Shown here one piece after another: positions 21,119 to 31,921 of a stretch of 64,000 nt of DNA; the first letter of the stretch is position 1; each line of letters starts with the position of its first letter. The stretch is from positions 1 through 64,000 of the forward strand of contig MU839831.1 in NCBI GenBank assembly GCA_030411725.1, in the 5' to 3' direction. The notes beneath the pieces were generated by a model. The model worked only from the letters and a program-made list of their open reading frames with translations, had not been told where the DNA came from and did no database searches. Source of the DNA: Echria macrotheca. Taxonomy: Eukaryota > Ascomycota > Sordariomycetes > Sordariales > Schizotheciaceae. The position numbers were made by a program, and so were the translations under genes.

Positions 21119-24100
21119 TTACTTTTCAATTAGCTTTCCTCTGGTTAGATTTTTACCTTTTTATAATTTATTTCCTATTATTTCCCTAATTGGACCGCCT
21201 TCTTCTTCTTTTTTGGCTAGGTTAATAATAGATTTAATATTAATTAACTATAATTACGGGGCTATAATTATAAAGAAGCTTATTAAATAATCCCTTTATT
21301 TCCCTAAGCGAGAATTTTTTATCAGCCTTAAGAATTATTAATAGTAGCGTTTGGCTGTTACGATTTAACTCAAGGCCTTTTAAATTTCTGATTTCGTTGA
21401 CTACTTTTATAAGGTTATTAGTTACTTTAACGACGTTTAAAAGGCAACCCTTTTCCTAATTTTTTAAAAAACTTTTAAAAAAGGTCCTTTATTAATTATT
21501 ACTTACGAAACTGATTTTACTATAGTTTTTATATATTTACGGTAGTAGTATACTTTTTCTTAAAGTTAATTTAAGTATTTATTATATAAGATTTTTTATA
21601 ATTTTTTTTTTAAAAAAAGTATTTTAATAATAAACTATAACGTTAAGTTTAACGCCCTAATTAGTTAATTACGCGGTATAAGGGCTAATATTGCTTAAAT
21701 TAACTAAGTTAATTATTACTTTAATATAGTTTAGAAAGTTTTTTTTGACTGGACTAAATATAGTAAAATTTTTATACGTTAGGAGGAGTAGCTTTTAGAG
21801 ATAATTAACCGGCTAATTTATCTAACCCTTTAGTATTTTTAAAAGGATTTACTTATTAATAACTATAATTAGTTTACCTTTATAGGCTAATAACTTTTAA
21901 TTCTTTAGGTTAAATATAAAAAGGGTGAGAATATACGTTACTATTACTTTAATTATTAAGGTAACTGTTAGAAATAGTATAATTTAGTATTTAATAAGCG
22001 GTTTAATTGCTATAAAGGTGCTATTATACCGGTTGCTAAAAAAATTAATATTTACCTTTACTAAAATAGTTTTAATAATACCTTTAATATTAAAAAAGCT
22101 ACTTACCTTTTAGGACCTTTTGATGATTAAAATAATAGTAACGATAATAGTAACTTTAAGGCCTTTATTATTATTTATAGTTTTAAAACTAGTATTACCT
22201 TTAATTATAACTTTGATAATAAATTTATTTAGCTTTTAGCTAGTTTTAAATATAAATTTACTTAGTTTATAGTTACTTTTGGCTTTAAATATATATTTGT
22301 TTGGTTTACGGTTATACCCAGTTATTAACTTATTTAGACTTACGGTTTAGTAACTTATTATACTAAATACGGAGGAAAAGGTTTCCCTTTAGCTTAATAG
22401 CTTTTCGATACTGGATTTACGGTTTATATTTATACTAATAGGTTTTTATTTATTAACTTATAAATTAACGGTAATCTTAGTATTATTAAAATTAGGGGTA
22501 GATTTATTTGCCTTAAAGGTATAGGTATAGTGAAGATTAGCGTATACGTTAGCGATAATAGTAGCGGAAACGCATTATATAAAGTGCTGACCTTTACCGT
22601 AATATTTTTTATACCTAAGTTCCCCTTTAATATAGTTAGTAGTTATAAGCTTTATGTTTTTAGGGAAATATTAATTAAGTAGAAACTTTTTTTTAGGGTT
22701 AGGAAATTAATTATAATATTAAACTTTTTAAAAAAGGGGTTTTTCTTTAGACTAAAGGTTCTTGCTAAAGTATATTATGTTTTTGTTTTTATTGTTGAGG
22801 CTTTTGGAATCGATTGGTAGTGTTATTGGAACGATTTTAATTCCGTTAAAAACGCTTAGATAATTTTATTACCGATTATAATGGCCTTAAAGCTATTGTC
22901 AATTACTATAGGCTCTGACCCGAAGCTATTATTAATAATTATCGGCTTTAATTGCCTTATGGCGCTTAAATAATTAACTTAGGGGTTATTGTTAATAATT
23001 ATTAGCTTTAACTTAGGGCTTTTGTTGATTATTATAAGTTTGGACTTAGGACTTTTATTGATAATTATAGGTATTGATTTAGGACTTTATAATAAGGATA
23101 TATTTTTAGAGGGGGTTGTTGACGTAAAGGGGGCTGATTTTATAGTTTCCCTAATAGGGCCGAAGATAGCTTTTAAGGCTTTAATTAAGGCGGTTAGGCT
23201 CTAGTATATTAGGTTTGGTTATATTAACCTTAACTTGTTGAAAAAGACGGCTTTGATTATAAAGGAAATACCCTTTTTTTTAAAAGGTTAGGCTTTAAAA
23301 CCTTACTTATAAAAGCTGTAATATAGCTAAAATCTTTCGATAATCCTTTTATAAGGCCGTTAAGGATCCTTTATATACCTTAAGTTAAATAAAGGGGAAT
23401 ATTTTTGTAATTTGGCTTATATTATTAAATAGTAAGCTGTATGGATTGATTTTAGTCGATTAAAGATTTGTTTCTGGATTTTTTGCTTTTTTAAAACTAA
23501 AAATAAAGCAGCTTTAGCGGTTGAATTAGCTATATAGGGCTTTAATAACAAATATAGGCGTTATTTAGGCAAGGTTTATTATAACGGCGGTATAAAATTA
23601 AACCCTTTATATTATTCCTAATCGAAATTAAAACCGTATTTAACAAATTAAGCCCTTACGCCTATAATTAAAATAGTTTACCTAAATAAATTATTAAAGT
23701 TATTTTAAATTAGCTTAGGGCTATTATAATTGCCTTAAAGCTTTTTTTTTTCTTATAGAGTTACGTAATTGGCTTAGTAGTTGAGATTATTAATAGGATA
23801 GCTAATATTACTAAAGATTTTACCCTTTACTAACTATTTATAAATAAGATACTTCCGGTATAAGCTTTATATATATTAAACTTTAAGGATTATAGGGCTA
23901 TTGGTTCCAATTGCTTAATATACGTACCTATTAAAAAGCACGTTATTAATAATAAACTGGTTTTTAAAAGAGAAAAAGAAAAGCTCCTTACAATTCTTAG
24001 GTATTAAATTTACTTAATATAGCTTAGTAATAGAAAGGTAGTTTAAATTAATTTTATTAAGCTATATAAAGATCTTCCTATTTATTTAAATAGCTTTAAA

Positions 24101-24271
24101 GTATAAATTAACGCCTTAGAACTTTTTAACGTTGCTAAGGAGGAAGGATTTTAACCCCTTAAACCCCTTTTTACCCTTAGGGAAATAAGGTTTAATATAC
24201 GCTTTTTTACTCCTTTAAACTCTTTACCGCCATAAGTTACTACTTCATATTAGTTACCGTAAGTTGCTTTT

Positions 24272-24482
24272 TGTCACGGCTGGGTCACGTGGTCAGGCCT
24301 GCAGGCCTGACCCCGCCGTTATCTCTTATCTGGGTAGTGGGGCTACGCCCCACCCACCACTTCTGTAGATTAGATTCCTTCCGAGGAAGCAAAATCTTTT
24401 CTCTTGCTTCCTCACCTTGCAATTAACTTTGATTGCTAACGCTTGCAGCCACTCAGGCCATTGCGTGACCACAATCGTAACA
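24272..24482. mobile_element. 211-bp MITE with TGTCACGG ends
   Basis: It starts TGTCACGGCTGGGTCACG and ends with the complement of TGTTACGATTGTGGTCACG. The flanks CTTTT (24267-24271 and 24483-24487) are a perfect 5-bp target duplication. Inside, 24291-24312 is a perfect 22-bp palindrome. Its GC-rich composition contrasts with the surrounding decayed copia sequence. There is no coding capacity. The ends match the 142-bp element at 27245, so both belong to one family of unknown superfamily. Confidence 0.85.
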
Positions 24483-26422
24483 CTTTTACGGATTTAGCGC
24501 CGTAAGCTCCTTTTTTGAATCTTACGTTATAAGCTCCTTTTATAGATTTAGCGCTATAAGCTATTTTTTTACAGCTTCCGCTTTTCAAATTAATTACTTT
24601 TAAGTTGTACCTTGTTATAATTGAGATTTTATTGCCTTAAGTACCCTTTTTTTAGCGCGATTAGTTTTAAAGGGTCCCTAATAAGGACCTAATAGATATA
24701 AGTAATTTAATTTACTATTTAATTAAATAAACTATAGAGAAGTATTATAACATTAAGTATATTAAGGCTTTTAATAGCTTTAAGCTAACTATTTATAAAT
24801 AGGTAATAAAAAGCCTTAAAAAGCCCCAGATTTAAAAAGCTATCTACAAAAAACTTAACTAACTTTTAACTACTTATATTTTCTTTTTTATAAAACGTAA
24901 TAAGGCTTATAAAAAGTTTATTATTATACGTTAAGTTATAAAGAAGAAGAAGGATTTTATTAAGTTAATTAGTTAATAAAAAACCTGATTTGTAGTTAAA
25001 GGGTTCTTTTAAATATTAGGGGTTAACTTTACTGAATCTTTCGCTATAATTGCTATAGTATTTACTTAGTAAGTTATTTTCGTAATAATAGCTATAAAAA
25101 ACTTTAAGATTAAATAGATTAATTTTGTTAGTACTTTTTTAAACGTTAGACTTAATGTAATTATTTTTATTGAGATTTTGAAGGGCTTGTACGATTTCGC
25201 TGTTAGTGGCCTTAAAGCGTAAATGCTGCTAAAACGTTACAGCTAAAACCCTTTTAAAGATTAAGTTATATAGCTAAGTTAATTGCTCTATAGTTTAAAA
25301 CAGGTATTATATTTATAGTAGTAAAAGGTTATTATTTTACTTATAAGGCTGGGCTTTAAACTACTAATTTTAAATATTATAATTTACTATTACTATATTA
25401 ATTATATCTTTATAGTTAGTTACGTAAACAATTGCCTTTTAATTAAACCTTTACTATTTAAGATTAAGGTTCTAAAGTGTAATATTACTAAGGTTTATGA
25501 TATTAAGGATTTAAGGCCTATAAAATACTTCTTTAGTATTTAAATTAAATATAATAAATTTAAATGTTTTTTGTAGATTTATTAAAGGGTTTATATCGTT
25601 TAAGTAATAAAGTATTTTAACGTTAGTTTTAATAGCTTAAATATACCTTTTTCCCCTAATTTTATTATTTTTTTATAGCTAATTCCCTAGCGTTTAATAG
25701 TACCGGAAAGATGGAATATTAACAGCTAATCGGTATTAAAATATATTTTATGGTTTAAACTAAACCTAACGTTACTTATTCGATTAAGTAACTTTTAAAA
25801 TACCTTTAAAAACCTTACGCTAGCTATTTTAAAGCTATTAAGCGTTTATTAAGTAATATATATAGTACGTATAAGTTAGCCCTATAGTTTAAACTAAGAC
25901 CGGTATTTTTCCCTTTAAGTTACTTTAATAGCGACTTTAACAGCTATAAGGTAATAAAAAGGTTAACTTACGGTTACCTTTTTACAATTAACTAAAATTT
26001 AATAAGTTAGAAATTAAAGAAATTTATAATAATTGCTTTTTTATACTAAAAGCTAAATATACTAACTTAATTAAAGCGGTAAAGGAAGCCTTTTAGCTTA
26101 AAGAGCTGTATAAAAAAATAAGCCGCTTAATTTAAAAGCTTATCCCCCTAAAGAGAGATAACCAGAGCGTTATCGATACCGCTTATAACCCTAAGTATTA
26201 TAACCAGATTAAATATACCCTTATTAAGTTTTAAAAAGTTCGTAAGTTTATTACTATAAGCCTAATTACTATAAAATATATTTTAATTGCTAAAATACCT
26301 GCTAATAAGCTTATTAAAGCGCTTATACCGGTTAAGTACGTAAAATTCCTCGAGTTTCTGAACCTTAAAAGGCCCAAGCCCTACGGAAGGCTAAGTATAA
26401 GCCCTTAAAGCTTTAAAAAGGG

Positions 26423-26909
26423 TGTTAAAGTATAGCTATTAGTAGCTTGTAGCAGTAATACTTCCACTGCTATAAGGGGTTCTTATAGGGACCTATACTG
26501 CCTATAGGGCCGTTATTAAACCTACTATAGTCTGGATTTTTTGGGGATTTATACCCCTAACTTAGGAGTTAAAGGCTGGTACTTACTAAAAAATCCACTC
26601 TATAGGGGATCCTACCTATTATAGGATTTACGGCCCCAGAAGGATTCCCTATATACGATTTTTTTCCTTCCATTTGCTCCGGTACTTTCCTTTAGCTATT
26701 ATAGCTACTATACGCTTATATTAAGCCCTTTTCTTGCTCCTATAGATAGCCTTAGATAGTTAAGCATCTTATTATCTTATCTTCCTACTGTTAAATCGAT
26801 TATAGTAAGCTATCCGCTTCCTTTAGTAGTGCTGTCGTATTGACCTATGCAGCGCCACCCAGTCGCTTTCGCTACCCTAGCTACCAACCAAACCCTATAC
26901 CGTTCAACA
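26423..26909 (+). repeat. right LTR of the copia element
   Basis: 487 bp, the same length as the left LTR. Most differences are C-to-T or G-to-A. The end CCGTTCAACA is intact and is followed by the target duplicate ACGAT. Confidence 0.88.
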
Positions 26910-26914
26910 ACGAT

Positions 26915-27536
26915 ATAGGGTTTAGCTGGTAGCTAAGGTAGTAGAAACGATTAAGTAGCGCTGTATAGGTTAATACAATAGTATTGCTAAAGGAAGCGAA
27001 TAGTTTACTATAATCGATTTAATAGTAGAAAAATAAGATAATAAGATGTTTAAGTATCTAAGGCTATTTACAGAAGTAAGGAAAGGGCCTAATATAGGTA
27101 TATAGTAGCTGCAGTAGCCAAAGGAAAGTACCGGAGCAAATAAAAGGAAAGAATCGTATATAGAAATCCTTCTAAGGCCGTAAATCCTATAATAAGTAGG
27201 ATCCCCTATAAAGTGGATTCCCCAGTAGGTGCCAGCCTCTGACCTGTCACGGCCCTGTGCGTACAGCTGCCGAGGTGACGAGCTATATAGAGCGCTGAGA
27301 TCAATCAAGCTGTCAGCTTGATTGATTTGTATCCTTTTGTGGGGAACATAGCCTATTCGCCGTCAGCGCTGCGCTAGGCCGTAACATAACCCCTGAGTTA
27401 GGGGTGTGGATCCCCGGAAAATCCGGACCACAGCAGGTCCGGTAGCGGCCCTGTAGGCAGTATAGGTTCCTGTAAAGGACCCCCTGTAGCAGTGGAAGCA
27501 CTACTGCTACGAGCTACTAATAGCTGCACTTTAACA
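26915..27536 (-). mobile_element. reverse solo LTR, split by the copia insertion
   Basis: Reverse-complement copy of the copia LTR. Its first 11 bases (TGTTAAACGAT, 19721-19731) lie on the far side of the copia element and the rest resumes at 26915, so the copia element inserted into this LTR. The far end reads GCACTTTAACA, the complement of the LTR start. Flanks ATTTT (19716-19720) and ACTTT (27537-27541) fit a 5-bp target duplication altered by one C-to-T change. It is interrupted again by a 142-bp MITE at 27245-27386. No second LTR or internal region goes with it, so it is a solo LTR. Confidence 0.85.
27245..27386. mobile_element. 142-bp MITE with TGTCACGG ends
   Basis: It starts TGTCACGGCC and ends GGCCGTAACA, inverted repeats with one mismatch. 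It sits inside the reverse solo LTR, with TGACC at 27240-27244 and TAACC at 27387-27391 as a 5-bp target duplication carrying one transition. A hairpin with 12-bp arms and a 3-base loop lies at 27300-27326. It shares its ends and duplication length with the 211-bp MITE but not its interior. Confidence 0.82.
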
Positions 27537-28046
27537 ACTTTACTCAGACTTTATCTTTTAGAAAAATAAGTTAAGGTAAATTATATATGTAAAACCCAAA
27601 ATAACCATTTATTAATATAATTTTATAATAATTAAAAGTATTATTTAATAGTTTATAAAATTAATTATTATTTATGGTAAAAATAAGGTGTGTAATTTTA
27701 TATTTAGCAGTAAAAAGTAGGTTAAATATATATGAAAGGGGTATTTATATATTTAAAAATAAAATTAATTATAACTTTAATTTAACTTGATAAGATTTTA
27801 TATTAAGTTAAAATTATGTAAATAGAACTCTCTTTCTCTCTTTTTTTCTTTATATATATATATATATATAACTTTTTTAAAAAAAGAATAAGTGAAAAAA
27901 GTTTTATATTTGTTATGTAATATTTTGCTTATTATTTAAGTATTATATGTAAAATAATCGAAAGTATAATTATTTATGAGTTAAAGAAATTTTATATATA
28001 TAATAGTTAACTGTTACTTAGGTGGCGGATAAATAGGCAAGAATTT

Positions 28047-28131
28047 AGCAGCTGGTAACAACTGCACACTGAAAAAAAAGTGGGGGCTATGCGCACGTAT
28101 CAAAAGTTGCTATGCACACCTATCAAATCTC
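28047..28131 (-). repeat. right terminal inverted repeat
   Basis: Mirror copy of the left repeat with the same pair of internal GATAsGTGYGCATAG units. It ends 92 bp from the stop codon of the metallo-beta-lactamase-fold gene at 28224. Confidence 0.85.
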
Positions 28132-28223
28132 ATACAAAAAGCCAAAATGTGTGCACCATCTCACTCCAGCTCCAGCACGACAACCGCATACCGCCGTGCC
28201 CAGTATGCATCCCACCGCCATCA

Positions 28224-29294
28224 TCAGGGCTGAACATCATTGGGGCCCAATACGTCGTAATCCAACCGAAGGGAACTGACCATAGTCCGGGCGTGACTGT
28301 ACCCAAAGATGTCCTGAGCTGCCAACTTTCCCAGCCACTTGCTGCTTGTCGCGTTGTAGCACAGATCAGCCACGGCGTCCAAATACGCTGCGAACTGCGC
28401 CCAGATGTTGTACGGGTTGTTGGTAAGAACTTCCTTAGAAATGACAGCAATGTCCACGTTGGGATTCTCGCCCGTGCCGCTTAGGATGAGCGCCTCGGCG
28501 CAGTTATCAAACAGGTCGTGGACGTACTCGCGCTGTACCTCGACCGCTGTACGGTTGCCGGGTCCACCCATGTGGCCACCCAGGTAGACGTCGAAGTCGT
28601 ATGCGAGAATCTGGTCGTGCGCCTTGATCCAGCCGGGGACGTACACTGACGCAGCGAGATTCCAGAATGGCACCCATCCTGCGTAGACCTGGTCGACCAT
28701 CATGAGCACCTTTGGCTTCGGCGCGTAGATGATGATGTTTCCCAGATCGTGACCGATGCCAGGAAAGAACAGCTCGAGTGTTTGGTTTCCCGCGCTGAGC
28801 TTGTATCGGTCCTTGAAGGTGATCTTTGGGACAGGGCGGTGGGGGTCTGTTGCTGCAGCGAGCTGTGACGCCGTGTTTTCGTGGGCAATGGTTGTCACCT
28901 TGGGGTTGGTCTGGTTTGCGAAAAGGTAAGCCCCGCCGGCATGGTCTGAGTGGGAGTGAGAGTAGATGAACCAGCGGACTGGAGTTGAGGTGAGATTCCC
29001 GATGGCCCACTGGATCTTGTGGCCTGTGGTTGGAGGTGCGTCGACAACGATAACGCCGGCAGTCGACACAAGCACAAACGTCTGGTAAGCACCGTCTGTG
29101 ACCATGTACGCACCGTGGCCAAAATGACTGACGCCATAGCCGGCTGCATTCAACGGAATCTGGTTCTCTGCCGCCAGAGTTCCATTGACAGACAAATAGA
29201 GGTCATGCGGGCTCGAGAACCCAGTGCAGCCCTTGGTGCCAGGGATCCCAATTAGGACGCCGGCCAACACGGTGAAGAAGCCGTCGATCTTCAT
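28224..29294 (-). CDS. secreted metallo-beta-lactamase-fold protein
   Basis: Single exon, 356 aa from ATG 29294. The N terminus MKIDGFFTVLAGVLIGIPG is a signal peptide. The core shows the MBL order: VIVVDAPP near 82-88, the zinc-binding HSHSDH motif at 113-118 followed by AGG, a later GIGHDLGNIIIY with a metal-ligand His, MMVDQVYAG, and YLGGHMGG near 240-245 as the last metal-ligand region. All main metal ligands appear present, so it is probably an active hydrolase. The fold covers lactonases, beta-lactamases and others; the substrate is unknown. Secretion points to detoxifying an extracellular compound. The gene ends only 92 bp from the transposon block and shows no internal stop. Confidence 0.87.
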   Translation of the reverse strand: MKIDGFFTVLAGVLIGIPGTKGCTGFSSPHDLYLSVNGTLAAENQIPLNAAGYGVSHFGHGAYMVTDGAYQTFVLVSTAGVIVVDAPPTTGHKIQWAIGNLTSTPVRWFIYSHSHSDHAGGAYLFANQTNPKVTTIAHENTASQLAAATDPHRPVPKITFKDRYKLSAGNQTLELFFPGIGHDLGNIIIYAPKPKVLMMVDQVYAGWVPFWNLAASVYVPGWIKAHDQILAYDFDVYLGGHMGGPGNRTAVEVQREYVHDLFDNCAEALILSGTGENPNVDIAVISKEVLTNNPYNIWAQFAAYLDAVADLCYNATSSKWLGKLAAQDIFGYSHARTMVSSLRLDYDVLGPNDVQP

Positions 29295-30518
29295 GGCGCC
29301 GGGAAGAAACTTCAGCTAGGAAGAAGGATGAGGGACAGAAGATACAGCAACCTAGAAACTACGAAGAACACAGCCAAGATATATCTTGGCGGTGTCTCTG
29401 TGAACCAGGGACTGAATAAGCACCGTGAAGCATGCATGTCGTGCCTTTTGGCGTCGTAATATCGAATTTTGCTAGGACCTCATTTGTCCAAATTGCGCCT
29501 CCTGATGCACCGGCTGCCGTGTCGGCCTCCGGGCGGGGTACGGGATGGCCGATTATGGACGGTAAGCTGTCTGATTAGTCTGGCAACCGTCCGATGTCCG
29601 GATCAAAGCCATTTGCTTCACGACGAAAAGGGCATTGGATGAAATAGCACAAAGCAGAAACGACCTAAATGCCTCATTCTGAACTCTTCACACCTCGCGA
29701 CAGTTCTCTAATACTCGGCTCAGTATACTACTCAGCCAAATCCCTCAACTTGCCTCAAGCCGGCCCTTCTCTGGAAAGTCCACAAGATTCATCACCGGAA
29801 TCGGGCGCTGCGGCTGTACGTCTTTCGTCCATCGCCTTGAAATTGGTCCTGACCAATGCCATGGTAAGCAGCTTGTAAGCAAGGTGTAGTAATTCTTCCC
29901 CTGCATGTGTAAACCCAGGCGATGGCTGCCAGGATTAGGGCGCCAAGACCACCCTCAAAGCTCGGGTGGGGTCGGTTACGTCGGTAGGTGTTCACTCTGT
30001 CAAGTGTGCGCCGGAGAGTAGGTATGGGCTTTTAGGTACGGTCCGAGACGGGTATGAGCTACGATGGCATTTACGAGGAAGGAAGGAGGTGGCAAATCGC
30101 CCTCTCCGGACACGACGTTGTCCAGGAATGCGTTTCATGTGGGAACAGGTGAAGAATTGAGCGTTTTACATTGCCCTGAGTGAGAGTCAAATAGTTCATC
30201 AATAGGTCGAAGTGCCGCGTTTCATTCTCATGGATGGGTATCTTGCATTTGGCTCAACACAGTAACACTGAAAACAACTGATCCCTGAAAGCCGTCTGAA
30301 AATTTCCAAGGTGCCGTGACTTCACAACAAGGTTACCTTGGTGTCTTTTTGCCCGGTCCCGACTGCCAATGGAATGCTTGGTCAGAGGCGCAGCTGGCAC
30401 GGGCCGAGTGTTGTTCCACCTACGTACCTACCTATTCAGGCTACCTGAGGTGGCCATCCTGCGCCTTCCCGCCACATTACCAACTTGGCCTTGCAACTAG
30501 AAGAAACAGAAAGCAACG
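29295..30518. other. intergenic, no gene supported
   Basis: About 1.2 kb between two divergently transcribed genes (MBL-fold minus, ankyrin plus), so it should hold both promoters. Open frames are under 70 codons without family signal. CGTACCTACCTATTCAGG near 30422 is another ACCT-type motif. Confidence 0.5.
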
Positions 30519-31562
30519 ATGAGATCACCAAACGCAGCGCCTCAACCCGATGAACTGGACGACATATCAACGGGGTATGCACTCGATGCCGTATTCGACC
30601 CGAGTCTAGTCACGGATGATGTCGACGAGTATTGCTGGACACCGCTTCAACTTGCCGCCCGAACAGGGGACCTGCTCGAAGTCAATCGCATCATCAGCTC
30701 TGCGCCAAACTATGGCGAAGCGCAGGCGACGGTGAACGCTCCGCCCACAGGATACTACGGGCAAACGGCACTCCAAGCGGCATGCATGCGGGGACATACT
30801 GATGTTGTAAGGGCACTTTTGAACGCTGGTGCCGATATCCATGCAGCCGGCGGCAACAACTCCTACCGAAATGCTTTTGAGGTGGCATGCAGCGTTGGCA
30901 ACAGGGAAATCTTCGACATGTTACTTGCCGCAGGCGCAGATGTCAGTCCGGCAACTATCACACGCTATGGCGGACGCACCCCTTTGCAAGCAGCCGCTGA
31001 GGGAGGCCACCGGGAACTTGCGAGTCGGCTTATCGAGCTCGGAGCGAATGTGAACGCCCCGGCATCCACTAGCTCGGGGCTCACGGCACTGCAAGCGGCA
31101 GTTTGGCGCCAACATCACGACATTGTGCGGATCCTGCTGGAGCACGGCGCGAATGTCAATGCACCTCCTGCTCGCTACAAGGGCTTGACTGCGCTCCAGG
31201 CGGCCGCGTTGGTGGGCGACATGAACATGGTAGACCTCCTTCTGGACCAAGACGCCGACATCAACGCCCCAGGGAGCCAACTCAATGGTGGAACAGCCTT
31301 GCATGCCGCTGCTGCTGGTGGGCATGTTGAGATTGTAGAGAAGCTGCTAAAAAGAGGGCACAACCCAAACGCGACGGCCGGCTGGGCCAAGCAAACCCCA
31401 GTCCAGTCTGCATTCGTGGTAGGCAGATCTGACATCGTCGATGTACTCATTCAGGCGGGTGCCACTGGGCCTGTTGCAGGGGGGAAGATACTCTTCACCA
31501 CCGTGAAGCGGCAGACCAGAAATACAATCAACAAGCCCGACGAAACCTCGCTCACGAGTTAG
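30519..31562 (+). CDS. ankyrin-repeat protein
   Basis: Single exon, 347 aa. About seven ankyrin repeats fill residues ~40-320, with typical cores such as TPLQLAARTGD, TALQAACMRGHTDVVRALLN, TPLQAAAEGGHRELASRLIE, TALQAAVWRQHHDIVRILLE, TALQAAALVGDMNMVDLLLD and TALHAAAAGGHVEIVEKLLK. Loops often carry N-A-P-P or N-A-P-A before the next repeat, a spacing common in the C-terminal ankyrin domains of fungal NLR-like proteins. No NTPase or effector domain is joined to it, so it may be a detached repeat domain or a free-standing adaptor. No signal peptide is seen. The function is protein binding of unknown target. Confidence 0.85.
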   Translation: MRSPNAAPQPDELDDISTGYALDAVFDPSLVTDDVDEYCWTPLQLAARTGDLLEVNRIISSAPNYGEAQATVNAPPTGYYGQTALQAACMRGHTDVVRALLNAGADIHAAGGNNSYRNAFEVACSVGNREIFDMLLAAGADVSPATITRYGGRTPLQAAAEGGHRELASRLIELGANVNAPASTSSGLTALQAAVWRQHHDIVRILLEHGANVNAPPARYKGLTALQAAALVGDMNMVDLLLDQDADINAPGSQLNGGTALHAAAAGGHVEIVEKLLKRGHNPNATAGWAKQTPVQSAFVVGRSDIVDVLIQAGATGPVAGGKILFTTVKRQTRNTINKPDETSLTS

Positions 31563-31921
31563 AGGGGACTGGTCTACCTAGGTACCAATGGATGACTCGT
31601 CTCTTGTGCCTGGAACGACGTTACTACTTCGCAGGATTACGGGGCTAGGGTGCGGAATTATTCTTACCCTTTGTCACCAACAGCAACGATCCTAAGGCTC
31701 TTGCAACTAATGTCTTTGGCTTGTATTTGTTAGATAGCAATTTTTCTTCGTGTTCGCCGTGGAGCCATCTGCCACCCCCTCCGGATCCCCGCTTTCCGGA
31801 GGATCGAACCCCTCTCCGACCGTCGACACCGTGATTCGAATGCCAGCCCAACAAGGAGAAATGCAATCTTCATAGCTCTAAATTCAGGATATCTCTATCT
31901 TTCTTCGTCGACGATTAGACA
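31563..31921. other. intergenic, ankyrin to HET gene
   Basis: 359 bp. Nothing recognisable beyond CTACCTAGGTACC at 31574-31586; probably the ankyrin terminator and the HET promoter. Confidence 0.45.

Larger units (their letters stand above)
19732..26909 (+). mobile_element. degenerate Ty1/copia LTR retrotransposon
   Basis: Two 487-bp LTRs, 19732-20218 and 26423-26909, lie in direct orientation and start TGTT. The right copy ends CAACA and the left copy ends TAATA after RIP. A perfect 5-bp target duplication, ACGAT, lies at 19727-19731 and 26910-26914. A purine tract (AAAAAGGG) precedes the right LTR. The interior is strongly AT-rich with many stops, yet traces remain in copia order: a retroviral-type protease motif FDTGFTV near 22404, a pre-integrase-like FGYINLNLLKK near 23215, an integrase C-terminal trace like SPYAPEQNG near 23650, and a reverse transcriptase box YVNN at 25421-25432, which is YVDD after G-to-A change. 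Removing two MITEs leaves about 6.3 kb. It is not functional. Confidence 0.88.
19042..28131. mobile_element. 9.1-kb TIR-bounded element with nested insertions
   Basis: The block is bounded by near-identical inverted repeats (19042-19125 and 28131-28047). Its flanks, TTACAAAA at 19034-19041 and ATACAAAA at 28132-28139, agree at 7 of 8 bases, like an 8-bp target duplication. Once the solo LTR, copia element and MITEs are subtracted, only about 1.3 kb of the original unit remains (19042-19720 and 27542-28131). This is very AT-rich and has no open frame, so it was probably a non-autonomous DNA transposon. An 8-bp duplication would fit hAT-like elements, though long TIRs are more like Mutator types; the superfamily is left open. 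Confidence 0.75.

Noticed and set aside
26970..27501. minus-strand frames of 112 and 62 codons
   Set aside because: They lie within the reverse solo LTR and its MITE, with no protein family signal; LTRs are non-coding.
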